Below are positions 48,443-57,078 of a stretch of 64,000 nt of DNA, one piece after another. The DNA is from Clostridiales bacterium UBA1728. GTDB lineage: Bacteria > Bacillota > Clostridia > Oscillospirales > Oscillospiraceae. Every line of letters begins with the position of its first letter. The first letter of the stretch is position 1. The stretch is from assembly GCA_002315975.1 (NCBI GenBank), contig DCIK01000028.1, forward strand, positions 26,048 to 90,047, in the 5' to 3' direction. The translations under genes were made by a program, and so were the position numbers. Under the pieces are notes generated by a model. That model worked only from the letters and a program-made list of their open reading frames with translations. It ran no database searches and was not told the origin of the DNA.

Positions 48443-49345
48443 CTAATTTTCCGGGCTTCCCAGCTTTGCGAGAGCTGCGGTAAAATAGGCCGGCAGCTCG
48501 GTTTCAAGCTCTATGCTCTCGCCGCTGCGGGGATGGACAAACTTCAGGAAGCGGGCGTGGAGACACTGGGTGTCCATACCCTTGTCCACGGGGCCGCCGT
48601 ACACCCCATCGCCCAGAAGCGGATGGTGGATAGACGCCATATGCACGCGAATCTGATGGGTACGCCCGGTGCGCAGAATGCAGCGAACATGGGTATAGCG
48701 CTCATAGCGGGCAATGACCTCCCAGTCCGTCTGGGCGCTGCGGCCGTCGGGGACGATGGCCATGCGCTTGCGGTCGGAGGGGCAGCGGCCTATGGGCGCG
48801 TCCACGGTGCCGCTGTCTTCCTTAAATCTGCCCAGAACCACGGCCTCGTATACCCGGCTGAGACTTCTGTCGGAGAGCTGGGCGGTAAGGGACAGGTGCG
48901 CCATGTCGTTCTTGGCGGCAATGATCAGCCCCGAGGTGTCCATATCCAGGCGGTGGACAATGCCCGGACGCTTCTCCCCGCCGATGCCGGAGAGGGAAGA
49001 ACCGCAGTGATAGAGCAGCGCATTGACCAGCGTGCCGTCGCTGTGACCGGGGGCGGGATGCACCACCAGCCCCTTGGGCTTGTTGATGACGATCACATCC
49101 TCGTCCTCAAAGACGATATCCAGAGGAATGTTCTGGGGAATGAGCTCGCTCTCCTCCGCCTCGGGTACCTCCCAGAGAATTTCGTCTCCGGGGCATACCT
49201 TATAATTCTTCTTCACGCTCTTTCCCCCGCAGAGCACGGCTCCCTGCTCCAGAAGGCGCTGGGCAGCGCTGCGGCTGAGGGAATAGCGCGAGAGGAGGGC
49301 GTCGATGCGCTCGCCACTCTCCTCTGAAGTTACTGTATGCTTCAC
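48443..49345 (-). CDS. rluD: 23S rRNA pseudouridine synthase, RluD family
   Basis: 300 residues. N-terminal S4 RNA-binding domain (~12-70, RIDALLSRYSLSRSAAQRLL) and RluA-type catalytic domain: INKPKGLVVHPAPGH, the catalytic Asp in RPGIVHRLDMDTSGLIIAAK (~129-148), and RTGRTHQIRVHMASI. Which uridines are modified cannot be read from sequence; in this position (after lspA) Firmicutes have the RluD-like YlyB. ATG overlaps the lspA stop by 4 bp. Confidence 0.93.
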   Translation of the reverse strand: MKHTVTSEESGERIDALLSRYSLSRSAAQRLLEQGAVLCGGKSVKKNYKVCPGDEILWEVPEAEESELIPQNIPLDIVFEDEDVIVINKPKGLVVHPAPGHSDGTLVNALLYHCGSSLSGIGGEKRPGIVHRLDMDTSGLIIAAKNDMAHLSLTAQLSDRSLSRVYEAVVLGRFKEDSGTVDAPIGRCPSDRKRMAIVPDGRSAQTDWEVIARYERYTHVRCILRTGRTHQIRVHMASIHHPLLGDGVYGGPVDKGMDTQCLHARFLKFVHPRSGESIELETELPAYFTAALAKLGSPEN

Positions 49346-50331
49346 TTGAACTCGTTGAGGATGGAGTCCAGATCAAACTCATCATCGGAAGCGCTCACGG
49401 GATCAGACTCCCGGACGGGGGCAACGGGTCTCTGGACAGGGGCAGCGGCCTTCTGCACGGGAGCAGCGGCCTTCTGCACGGGGGCCACGACCTTCTGGGT
49501 GGGAGCGGCGGCCTTCTGAGCAGGGGCAGCGGCCTTCTGGGCAGGAGCAGCGGCCTTCTGCACGGGGGCAGCGGCCTTCTGAGCAGGGGCAGCGGCTTTC
49601 TGCACGGGAGCAGCGGCTTTCTGCGCAGGGGCAGCGGCTTTCTGCACGGGAGCGGCGGCCTTCTGGGTGGGAGCCACGACCTTCTGGGTGGGAGCCTTCT
49701 TCGCCGGTGCGCTCACCTTGCGAGCAGACGCTCTGCGAACAGGCTCATCTTCATCCTCGTCCTCGTCTTCGTCGTCATCGTCATCGCGGCGCTTGCCGAA
49801 GAGGCGGCGGCGGGGACGCTCGTCTTCTTCGTCGTCCTCATCGTCCTCGTCGTCTTCATCCTCGTCTTCGTCGTATTCGTCCTCATCATCACGACCACGG
49901 GAGGTGAACATACCGATGGCAAAGAGAACCGCACCCAGACCCAGCAGCACATCCGCCAGATTGAAGATAATGTTGGGGAGGAAGAGCAGCTCGAACATAT
50001 CGGTCACATAGCCGAAAATCAGGTGATCCAGACCGTTGCCCAGCACACCGGCCAGGAAGATCAGCAGACCGGTGCGGGCCAGCTTGCCGCGCACGACACG
50101 CAGCGTCAGCACTGCCACAGCCGCGGTGAGCACCGCCAGCACCACCAGCAGAATCAGCTTGTTGCCGGTGAGGAAGGCAAGGGCGCCGCCTTCGTTGCGG
50201 AGGTTGACCATCTGGAGAATGCCGGGAATCAGGCTTTTCACGCCGGTATCGATCTCAACGAAGTGATTGGCGATGAACTTGGTTACCTGATCGAGAATCA
50301 GCAGCAGGGCTGCAATAACCACAGGAGTCAT
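49342..50331 (-). CDS. lspA: Lipoprotein signal peptidase LspA with a long acidic and repetitive cytoplasmic tail
   Basis: 329 residues; normal LspA has ~150-170. Residues 1-142 are complete: four helices, LDQVTKFIANHFV, NEGGALAFL, and both catalytic Asp in GNGLDHLIFGYVTDMFE and FNLADVLLGLG. Residues ~146-200 are two acidic runs split by basic RPRRRLFGKRR; ~205-300 consist of about 14 seven-residue repeats (KAAAPVQ / KAAAPAQ); the end is DDEFDLDSILNEFK. The tail should be cytoplasmic. It is in frame with no stop, and codon use matches the repeats on DNA (21-bp units). Cleaves lipoprotein signals; the tail's role is unknown. Confidence 0.93.
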   Translation of the reverse strand: MTPVVIAALLLILDQVTKFIANHFVEIDTGVKSLIPGILQMVNLRNEGGALAFLTGNKLILLVVLAVLTAAVAVLTLRVVRGKLARTGLLIFLAGVLGNGLDHLIFGYVTDMFELLFLPNIIFNLADVLLGLGAVLFAIGMFTSRGRDDEDEYDEDEDEDDEDDEDDEEDERPRRRLFGKRRDDDDDEDEDEDEDEPVRRASARKVSAPAKKAPTQKVVAPTQKAAAPVQKAAAPAQKAAAPVQKAAAPAQKAAAPVQKAAAPAQKAAAPAQKAAAPTQKVVAPVQKAAAPVQKAAAPVQRPVAPVRESDPVSASDDEFDLDSILNEFK

Positions 50332-50369
50332 TTCTTTTACCTCTTTTCAATAAGAGTGGGAAGCGGCTG

Positions 50370-53141
50370 TCAGAGCTTCAGCGCCCGGGCGCAGCGGGGG
50401 CAGAGACCGTCCTCGGTGGCGGGGTGGGTATGGGTCCAGCAGCGGGGGCACTTGGGCAGCTCGCTGCTCTCGACCTTCACGCTGAGACCGCTCAGCTCGC
50501 CCTGCGCACCCTCGCCCTGCGCGTTGATGATGCTCAGCTCGGAGACAATGCAGATGGGAGCCAGCTCTTCGGCAGTCAGACCCTCGAGAGTCTTTTCGGC
50601 CTCGCCCTGCACATAGAGGGTAACGGCGGCGTCCAGAGGCTTGCCCACCTTCTTCTCGCTGCGGGACTGCTCCAGCGCCTTGTTCACATCGCCGCGGACG
50701 GCCAGGATGCGGTTCCAGCGGTCGACCTCGGCCTCGGAGAGCTTCCACTGCGCCTTCACGGCGGGCAGGTCGTTGAGGCAGACGTTGCGTTTGTCGCAGG
50801 AGGCATCGTGGGGCATGGAGAGCCAGATCTCATCGGCGGTGAAGCTCAGGATGGGAGCCAGCAGACGGGTCATGGCATCGAGAATATAATAGATGGCGGT
50901 CTGGGCACTGCGGCGGGAGGCGGAATCGGCGCCGTCGCAGTAGAGACGATCCTTGATCACATCCAGATAGAAGCTGGACATATCCACCACGCAGAAGTTG
51001 TGGATGGCATAGGTGACGCTGTGGAACTCGTAGCGCTCGTAGGCGGCCAGGCACTTCTCGATGAGGGTGTTCAGCCGGTCGAGAGCCCACTTGTCCAGGG
51101 GCAGCAGCTCCTCATAGCCCAGAGCGGCATCGGGATCGAAGCCGTCCAGATTGCCGAGAATGTAGCGGGCGGTGTTGCGGATCTTCAGGTACTTGTCGGA
51201 GAGCTGCTTGAACAGAGCGTCGGAGCAGCGCATATCCAGCCGGTAATCGGCGCTGGCAGCCCAGAGGCGCACCAGATCGGCGCCGTACTTGGGCACCACC
51301 TCTTCGGGGTACACGCCGTTGCCCAGAGACTTGTGCATGGCCTTGCCCTCGCCGTCCACGGTCCAGCCGTGGGTCAGCACCTGCCGGTAGGGGGAGCCGC
51401 CGCGAACGGCAACGCCGATGAGCAGAGAGGACTGGAACCAGCCGCGATACTGATCGCCGCCCTCCAGATAGATGTCGGCGGGCCAGGTACCGGGAGCGTC
51501 CAGCTCCATGGAGGCCACATGGGTGGAGCCGGAGTCAAACCAGCCGTCCAGCGTGTCGGTTTCCTTGGTGAAGGGGCCGGCCTTGCCGCAGTGGGGGCAG
51601 GTGAAGCCATCGGGCAGCAGCTGGGCGGCATCCAGGTCGAACCAGGCGTTGGAGCCCTGCTCGGCGAAGATGGCGGAAATCTTCTCGATGGTCTCGGCGG
51701 TGCAGACGGGCTTGCCGCAGTCGCCGCAGTAGACCACGGGGATGGGCAGACCCCAGCGGCGCTGACGGGAGATGCACCAGTCGGCGCGCTCGCGGATCAT
51801 GGAGACCATGCGGTCATGACCCCAGTCGGGGGACCAGTTCACGCTGTCGGTGGCGGCGCAGGCCTCGTCGCGGAACTTTTCAACGGAGCAGAACCACTGG
51901 GGCGTGGCCCGGTAGATGATGGGCTTCTTGCAGCGCCAGCAGTGGGGATAGGAGTGGACGATGTCCTCGCTGGCGAAGAGCATACCGCTCTCCTTCATAT
52001 CGGCAAGGATGATGGGGTTGGACTCGTCGGTCTTCAGTCCGGCGTACTTGCCGGCATAGTCGGTGTGGCGGCCCTGATCGTTCACGGGCACTACCATATC
52101 CAGACCGTAGCGGCGGCAGGTGGCATAGTCATCGGCGCCGAAGCCGGGGGCGGTGTGGACGCAGCCGGTGCCGCTGTCCATGGTAACATAGTCGGCGGTC
52201 ATCAGCAGGCTGGTCTTGGGCAGGAAGGGATGGTCGGCCAGCATACGCTCAAAGAAGCTGCCGGGATGCTTCTCAAGAATCTCCCAGCTTGTAAAGCCGC
52301 CCTTGGGCATCACGGTCTCCACCAGAGGGGCGGCCATGATGTAGGTCTCGCCGTTGGGCACCTTCACCAGAGCGTACTCCTCCTCGGGGGAGAGGGTGAT
52401 GCCCAGGTTGCCGGGAAGGGTCCAGATGGTGGTAGTCCAGATGACGAAGTAGAGCCTGCTCCTGTCCACGTTGGGGAGCTTGCCCAGATCATCGCGGAGG
52501 GGGAACTTCACGTAAACGGTGGTGCAGGGGTCGTCCTGATACTCGATCTCGGCCTCGGCCAGAGCGGTCTCGTCGCTGGCGCACCAGTACACGGGCTTCA
52601 GACCCTTATAAATATAGCCCTTTTCATACATCTTGCCGAAGACCTTGATTTCCTCGGCCTCGAATCCGGGATTCATGGTCAGGTAGGGCTTGTCCCACTC
52701 GCCCAGCACGCCCAGACGCTTGAAGGAGTCCATCTGGATGCCCACATACTTGCGGGCGTAGCGCTCGCAGGCGGAGCGGAACTCGCTGGCGGACATGGCC
52801 TTGTGGTTCAGCTTCTGCTCCTTGATGATGGCGGACTCAATGGGCATACCGTGGTTGTCCCAGCCGGGGGTATAGGTAACGTAGCGGCCGTTCATGGACT
52901 GATAGCGGTTGATGAAGTCCTTGAGGCACTTGTTCATGGCGGTGCCCATGTGGATATTGCCGTTGGAGAAGGGAGGGCCGTCGTGGAGAATGAAGGCGGG
53001 CTTGCCCTCGTTGCGCTTGACCATCTCGTGGTAAAGATCCAGCTCGTTCCAGCCCTTGAGCATATCGGGCTCGCGCTTGGGCAGCCCCGCACGCATGGGA
53101 AAATCAGTCTTGGGCAGATTGACTGTGGCGTTGTAGTCCAT
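50370..53141 (-). CDS. ileS: Isoleucyl-tRNA synthetase
   Basis: 923 residues. Class I synthetase: HIGH-type motif in PFSNGNIHMGTAMNKCLKDF (~57-76), an editing domain inserted after ~190 (WTTTIWTLPGNLGIT), the KMSKS-type motif GKAMHKSLGN (~600), and a C-terminal zinc site CPRCWTHTHPATEDGLCPRC (~898-917). Ribosome-binding site AAAAGGAG. The leader to the divIVA terminator is under 80 nt, too short for a T-box, and no clear promoter was identified there. Confidence 0.98.
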   Translation of the reverse strand: MDYNATVNLPKTDFPMRAGLPKREPDMLKGWNELDLYHEMVKRNEGKPAFILHDGPPFSNGNIHMGTAMNKCLKDFINRYQSMNGRYVTYTPGWDNHGMPIESAIIKEQKLNHKAMSASEFRSACERYARKYVGIQMDSFKRLGVLGEWDKPYLTMNPGFEAEEIKVFGKMYEKGYIYKGLKPVYWCASDETALAEAEIEYQDDPCTTVYVKFPLRDDLGKLPNVDRSRLYFVIWTTTIWTLPGNLGITLSPEEEYALVKVPNGETYIMAAPLVETVMPKGGFTSWEILEKHPGSFFERMLADHPFLPKTSLLMTADYVTMDSGTGCVHTAPGFGADDYATCRRYGLDMVVPVNDQGRHTDYAGKYAGLKTDESNPIILADMKESGMLFASEDIVHSYPHCWRCKKPIIYRATPQWFCSVEKFRDEACAATDSVNWSPDWGHDRMVSMIRERADWCISRQRRWGLPIPVVYCGDCGKPVCTAETIEKISAIFAEQGSNAWFDLDAAQLLPDGFTCPHCGKAGPFTKETDTLDGWFDSGSTHVASMELDAPGTWPADIYLEGGDQYRGWFQSSLLIGVAVRGGSPYRQVLTHGWTVDGEGKAMHKSLGNGVYPEEVVPKYGADLVRLWAASADYRLDMRCSDALFKQLSDKYLKIRNTARYILGNLDGFDPDAALGYEELLPLDKWALDRLNTLIEKCLAAYERYEFHSVTYAIHNFCVVDMSSFYLDVIKDRLYCDGADSASRRSAQTAIYYILDAMTRLLAPILSFTADEIWLSMPHDASCDKRNVCLNDLPAVKAQWKLSEAEVDRWNRILAVRGDVNKALEQSRSEKKVGKPLDAAVTLYVQGEAEKTLEGLTAEELAPICIVSELSIINAQGEGAQGELSGLSVKVESSELPKCPRCWTHTHPATEDGLCPRCARALKL

Positions 53142-53212
53142 TTTTATGTATAACTCCTTTTGAAGTGTGTATATCAGTCAATGGTTAAACTGCGGTTTGC
53201 AATCGATATAAA

Positions 53213-53238
53213 AGAGGCTGCGGTTTCTCACAGCCTCT
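53213..53238 (-). terminator. Terminator after divIVA
   Basis: AGAGGCTG-TGAGAAACCG-CAGCCTCT followed on the reverse strand by TTTTAT. Separates divIVA from ileS. Confidence 0.75.
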
Positions 53239-53247
53239 GTGAATCGC

Positions 53248-53922
53248 TCAGAAGCGGAACATACGGGTGGGCTCGTCCACCTCTTCCTCGGCAGCGGGAG
53301 CCTCGGCAGGAACCTCCTCCGTCAGCTCAACGGCTTCCTCAACAGCTTCCTCAACGGGCAGCTCTTCCTCGACAGGGGCGGGCTCCTCCTCGGCGGGAGC
53401 TTCCACGACCATGCTGCGGATGGCCTGCAGGAATTCCTTCTGGCGTTCCAGATTGGCAAAGGCCTTTTCGAAGTAAGCGGCGCTGGCCTCCTTGGCGGCG
53501 CCCAGACGGCGCTCCTCCACCTCGCGGACACCGGTGAGATCGGCGGTCAGGGCATCATACTGCTTCTGGGCATCGGCAACGAGAGCATCGGCCTTTTCCT
53601 GGGCACCGGCCACCAGAGCGTCAGCCTTCTCCCGGGCTTCGGCCATCAGAGCGTCAGCCTTCTCCTGAGCCTCGGCTTCGATCTCGCCGGCCAGCTTCTG
53701 GGCGGAGAGAATGGCCATACGCATGGCATCCTCATTGGCGCGGTATTCCTCGATCTTGTCCACCAGAATCTTCATCTTGGCGCGGAGGGTACCGATCTCC
53801 TTCTGGGTAGCGGTGGCATTGGCGGCCAGCTCCTCCAGATAATCGTCCACGCCGCTCATATCGTAACCGCCGAAGGTTGCCTTATCAAAGGTTTTTTCCC
53901 GAATGTCCTGTGCAGTAATCAT
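53248..53922 (-). CDS. divIVA: DivIVA-domain cell-division/polarity protein
   Basis: 224 residues. N-terminal lipid-binding part ITAQDIREKTFDKATFGGYD with the GGYDMSGVDDYLEEL motif (~18-32), then long coiled coil (~35-175) with near-repeats of EKADALVAxAQ, then a Glu/Pro/Ala-rich tail (~175-215) ending DEPTRMFRF. Localises to curved membrane at poles and septa. Next to sepF, the usual arrangement. Confidence 0.92.
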   Translation of the reverse strand: MITAQDIREKTFDKATFGGYDMSGVDDYLEELAANATATQKEIGTLRAKMKILVDKIEEYRANEDAMRMAILSAQKLAGEIEAEAQEKADALMAEAREKADALVAGAQEKADALVADAQKQYDALTADLTGVREVEERRLGAAKEASAAYFEKAFANLERQKEFLQAIRSMVVEAPAEEEPAPVEEELPVEEAVEEAVELTEEVPAEAPAAEEEVDEPTRMFRF

Positions 53923-53962
53923 TGTTGTTGCTCCTTCTGTTTATTGGAAGTCCGTTTTTTGT

Positions 53963-54526
53963 TCAGTGCAGAGAACCCAGAGAGGCCAGCACATCGCCGC
54001 TGAGATTGACCTCAGGGGGTGTGACCAGATAGGTGCTGGTGGAAAGGCGGGTAATGCGTCCGCCCAGAATATAGGCTGCGCCGGAGATGAAGTCCACCAG
54101 CCGGACGATCACATCCCGGGGCGTTTCCTCCAGATCCAGTACCACGGTGTTGTTGCTGCGCAGCGCCTCGGCCGCCTCCCGGGCATCCTCCAGCGTTTCC
54201 GGCTTGAGCACCACCAGCTTCATGGGTGCTCCGGCATCCCGGCTGCCGCCCATGCTGACGCTGCCGGCTCTGGCGCTCGAAGACGGTACCGCGGCGGTGC
54301 TGCGCTCGGCGGTGCTGCTCTTCACGGCGGACACCGTGCGCTGCACGGAGCCCAGAAAGCCCCGCTGGGCGCTCTGCTGCTCCGGCTGCTGGGCCGGGGC
54401 GGCGGCATAGTTCATGTATGATTCCTGCCCCCGGGGGAAGCTCGGCGTGCTGACATCCAGCTCGTCATCCAGCTCGTCGTCCCCGTAAGGCTTGGTCAGA
54501 TTTTTAAAGGCATCCCACAGTCCCAT
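53963..54526 (-). CDS. sepF: Cell division protein SepF
   Basis: 187 residues. Membrane-binding N terminus MGLWDAFKNLTKPYGDDE, variable linker, and SepF core (~95-187): MKLVVLKPETLEDAREAAEA, NNTVVLDLEETPRDVIVRLV, DFISGAAYILGG and the closing YLVTPPEVNLSGDV. Bundles FtsZ and tethers it. The start overlaps the yggS 3' end by 23 bp. Confidence 0.95.
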   Translation of the reverse strand: MGLWDAFKNLTKPYGDDELDDELDVSTPSFPRGQESYMNYAAAPAQQPEQQSAQRGFLGSVQRTVSAVKSSTAERSTAAVPSSSARAGSVSMGGSRDAGAPMKLVVLKPETLEDAREAAEALRSNNTVVLDLEETPRDVIVRLVDFISGAAYILGGRITRLSTSTYLVTPPEVNLSGDVLASLGSLH

Positions 54527-55250
54527 AATCTCTCGCTCCGAATAATGCTGTACCGACTCGAATCAGGGTAGCCCCCTCGAGAATGGCATCCTCAAAGTCG
54601 GCGCTCATCCCCATCGATAACTCGGCCATTTTTACATTATCGTATTTTTTTCTCCCGATGTCAACAAAAAGCTCATGCATTCGGGCAAAATAATCCCGAT
54701 TTTTTGCGGAATTGTCGCATTTGGGGGGAATTGCCATCAATCCTTTTACCGTTACGCAGGAAAAATTTCCTGCTTCTTCCAGCAGCGGCTCCAGTGCCGA
54801 GCGGGGCAGACCGGTCTTGCTCGCTTCACCGTCCAGATTCAGCTCTATGAGCACGTCCTGCCGCGTCCCGTTTTTCTCGCAGAAGGCGTTGAGGGCGGCC
54901 AGCAGCTCCGGGCTGTCAACGCTCTCGATGAGTGCCACCTGCCCGGCCACATATTTCACCTTGTTCTTCTGCAAATGGCCGATGAGATGCACCTCCGCGT
55001 TTTCATAGGCGCCCCGCTCCCGCTTTTCGCAGAGCTCCTGCACCCGGTTCTCGCCGAAAATGCGCACTCCCGCCATGCGGGCGAGGGCCACGCGCTCGGC
55101 GCTGTTGAGCTTGGAGGCCGCCACCAGACGCACGCTCTCCCGCTCTCTCCCCGCACGGGCGCAGGCGGAGGCTATCCGTTCCTCCACGGCCGCGATCTTC
55201 TCCTTCAGTTCCCCATATGCTTTTTCGTCAGCGGCAGTATTGACGGTCAT
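54504..55250 (-). CDS. PLP-homeostasis protein YggS/YlmE family
   Basis: 248 residues. Alanine-racemase-like barrel without racemase activity; keeps free PLP in balance. RLVAASKLNSAERV (~41-54) has the PLP lysine; FGENRVQELCEK, HLIGHLQKNKV, KGLMAIPPKCDN and LSMGMSADFEDAILEGATLI are family landmarks. Standard member of the sepF-divIVA cluster. Confidence 0.95.
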   Translation of the reverse strand: MTVNTAADEKAYGELKEKIAAVEERIASACARAGRERESVRLVAASKLNSAERVALARMAGVRIFGENRVQELCEKRERGAYENAEVHLIGHLQKNKVKYVAGQVALIESVDSPELLAALNAFCEKNGTRQDVLIELNLDGEASKTGLPRSALEPLLEEAGNFSCVTVKGLMAIPPKCDNSAKNRDYFARMHELFVDIGRKKYDNVKMAELSMGMSADFEDAILEGATLIRVGTALFGARDYGTVGCL

Positions 55251-55345
55251 GGCGGCACCTCCCGGTTTCTTTCGTTTTTGATTTCACTGCGTATCTCGCA
55301 ATGCTCGCCCCTACGGATACAGGAAGCCATCCCTATCGATTTCCT

Positions 55346-56497
55346 TTACGGGAGAACAACATTCACTCCCGCCTCGATGCCCTCTACCAGCACCCAGTCG
55401 CTCTCCTCATGGAGCAGGGTAACGCTCTCACGGCGCTCGGAAACGCCCGTATCCACCAGCACATAGCTGCCGCTGGAGCCGCCGGAGAGCAGCGCCTCCC
55501 GGGGCAGCTGCACGCCGGTCACGCTGCTGCGTACCACAGGGCAGGAGGCCGTGCGCAGCTCCAGCGTTTCCCGCAGGGCCGTATCGCAGCTGAAGAGTAC
55601 TGCCCTTACGCCCTCGCTCTCGGCGCTGATGGTCTCCACTGTCATTGTGCACAGTCCCGCCCGCCATGCGGAAAGATCCAGCTCCACCGTGCCGCCCCGG
55701 CGAATGCCGGCGCAGTCGCTGCTTTGGAGCAGGGCAGCGTAGTACCATTTATAGTCCGTAATCAGCTTGCCGTAGCAGCGCTTGTCCACGCTGGGATGAC
55801 CGGCCATCAGGGTTTTGAGACTCTTCACGCTGAGATTCTCCAGCACCGCCGGCGAGATGCTCTCGCAGCCGTCCAGCAGGGGGGTAAAGATGCCGGAGGC
55901 GGGACTGACGAGCTCATGGCTGCCGCCCTCCTCCTCGGCTTCCAGCCGGGAGAGCTCGCTTTTGAGCCCGGCGATCTCCTCCCGGGTCAGGAGGATGCCG
56001 TTCTCGAAAACCAGCGAGCGCAGGCGCAGGGCGCAGTAGCGGAGGTTGGCCGTATCATGGGTGGCAACGGCTCCGGACAACGACAACACAGCGGAGGACG
56101 TTTCTTCCGCCCGCTCCGCTGTGCTTTCTTTACTTTCCGCGCCGCTGAGGGCCTGCATGGCAAGAGCAATCTCCTGCTGCAGCGCCTCCATGCGGCGGTG
56201 CCGTTCCATGTCGGCGGCGCTCTCGTAGCCGATGCCCAGCACCTCGCCGGCGGCCACCCGTTTGCCGGACTCCGCCGTGACCAGCGAGTAGGGTCGCTGA
56301 TCGGAGAGCAGGGACTCGCTGCGAACCAGAATGCCCGTGGATTCCACGCTGTCCTGATATGTATAGGCCGTGGCGACCACCGTCTGCCGCTGGGGATTGA
56401 GGATGCTGTTGATATAAATCCCGCCGTAACCCAGAAGGGCAATGATCAGCAGAACAAGCGTGACCTTCCAGAGTATTTCCGAGTGTTTTTCTTCCAT
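55346..56497 (-). CDS. HlyD-like single-pass membrane protein of the division cluster
   Basis: 383 residues. Membrane helix ~12-31, then an extracellular part: a barrel-sandwich-like strand set (STGILVRSESLLSDQRPYSL, GKRVAAGEVLGIGYE), a helical region (~95-200), the second half (VSPASGIFTPLLDGCESISP), and a final beta domain (TGVQLPREALLSGGSSGSYV). The plan is that of HlyD/RND adaptors, and such a protein commonly precedes yggS-sepF in Clostridia; no export ATPase is adjacent, so secretion is not implied. A 95-bp gap to yggS holds nothing recognised. Confidence 0.8.
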   Translation of the reverse strand: MEEKHSEILWKVTLVLLIIALLGYGGIYINSILNPQRQTVVATAYTYQDSVESTGILVRSESLLSDQRPYSLVTAESGKRVAAGEVLGIGYESAADMERHRRMEALQQEIALAMQALSGAESKESTAERAEETSSAVLSLSGAVATHDTANLRYCALRLRSLVFENGILLTREEIAGLKSELSRLEAEEEGGSHELVSPASGIFTPLLDGCESISPAVLENLSVKSLKTLMAGHPSVDKRCYGKLITDYKWYYAALLQSSDCAGIRRGGTVELDLSAWRAGLCTMTVETISAESEGVRAVLFSCDTALRETLELRTASCPVVRSSVTGVQLPREALLSGGSSGSYVLVDTGVSERRESVTLLHEESDWVLVEGIEAGVNVVLP

Positions 56498-56534
56498 GGG
56501 AATATCCTTTGGTTCCTGGCGGAAACAGGAAGGC

Positions 56535-56780
56535 TCACTCCTCCCGCTCGATTGAGGGCATCAGTGAGAGGTCTATGTTTCTCGCCGGTATGAGGGTGGA
56601 GATGGCGTGCTTGTAGATAAGCTCCTGCTTACCCTCGCAGTCCACCACCACGGTGAAGCTGTCAAAGCCGCGGACGATGCCCCGCATCTGAAAGCCGTTC
56701 ATCAGAAATACGGTAATGATCTGCCGCTCCCGCCGGGCCTGATTCAGAAAAATGTCCTGAAGATTCTGTTTGTTCTGCAT
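56535..56780 (-). CDS. hfq: RNA chaperone Hfq
   Basis: 81 residues from ATG 56780 (GGGAG upstream). Sm1 region LQDIFLNQARRERQIITVFL (~7-26) with MNGFQMRGIVRGFDSFTVVV, and Sm2 YKHAISTLIPAR near residues 57-68 (Hfq consensus YKHAIST). Supports sRNA-mRNA pairing. Upstream miaA, its frequent partner, is not present. Promoter at 56812-56840. Confidence 0.95.
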   Translation of the reverse strand: MQNKQNLQDIFLNQARRERQIITVFLMNGFQMRGIVRGFDSFTVVVDCEGKQELIYKHAISTLIPARNIDLSLMPSIEREE

Positions 56781-56811
56781 GGCGTTTTCTCCCTTTCGCC
56801 CCGGCTCGCCC

Positions 56812-56840
56812 ATTATAGCATGAGCGCGGGGTCCTGTAAA
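56812..56840 (-). promoter_or_regulatory. Sigma-A promoter for hfq
   Basis: Reverse strand TTTACA (56840-56835), 17-bp spacer, TATAAT (56817-56812). Leader ~25 nt. Confidence 0.75.
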
Positions 56841-56943
56841 GTTATTATAGGATTTCCCTGTGCAGGAAACTCTTTGAACCGCATTTTACACGAAGGAAAA
56901 CGCAAAAGCCGTCGAAGAGCGTCAGAGCCCCGAGAAGTTTTCC

Positions 56944-57015
56944 AAAGTGGGAATCGGGGACGGTTCTCGTTTCCCAAAGTGGGAATTGAGAACCGTCCCC
57001 AATTCCCACTCTTTC
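56944..57015. repeat. Family D long hairpin repeat
   Basis: AAAGTGGGAAT, GGGGACGGTTCTC, apex TTCCCAAAGTGGGAA, then GAGAACCGTCCCC and ATTCCCACTCTTT: arms of ~27 bp with two mismatches, and a self-complementary apex. Lies between hfq and degV, 5 bp from the degV -35 box. Confidence 0.75.
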
Positions 57016-57019
57016 CCTA

Positions 57020-57049
57020 TGGACAAGGGAGCGGGGGAAGTGATATAAT
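57020..57049 (+). promoter_or_regulatory. Sigma-A promoter for the degV-family gene
   Basis: TGGACA (57020-57025), 18-bp spacer, TATAAT (57044-57049) with an extended TGA before it. Confidence 0.7.
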
Positions 57050-57078
57050 TTATGAACCTCGGAAAGGAGTCCTCAGCC

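Noticed and set aside
49400..49700. Regular 21-bp direct repeats suggesting a CRISPR array
   Set aside because: The units lie in frame inside lspA, have no unique spacers, and encode KAAAPxQ heptads.
50424..53153. 909-residue open frame opposite ileS
   Set aside because: Antisense shadow; ileS has every synthetase motif on the other strand.
53142..53212. T-box leader for ileS, often present in Firmicutes
   Set aside because: Under 80 nt between the divIVA terminator and ileS, with no AGGGTGG-type T-box sequence or specifier stem.
55346..56497. Type I secretion adaptor (HlyD) with exporter
   Set aside because: No ABC exporter or substrate gene is adjacent; the position upstream of yggS-sepF fits the division-cluster protein instead.
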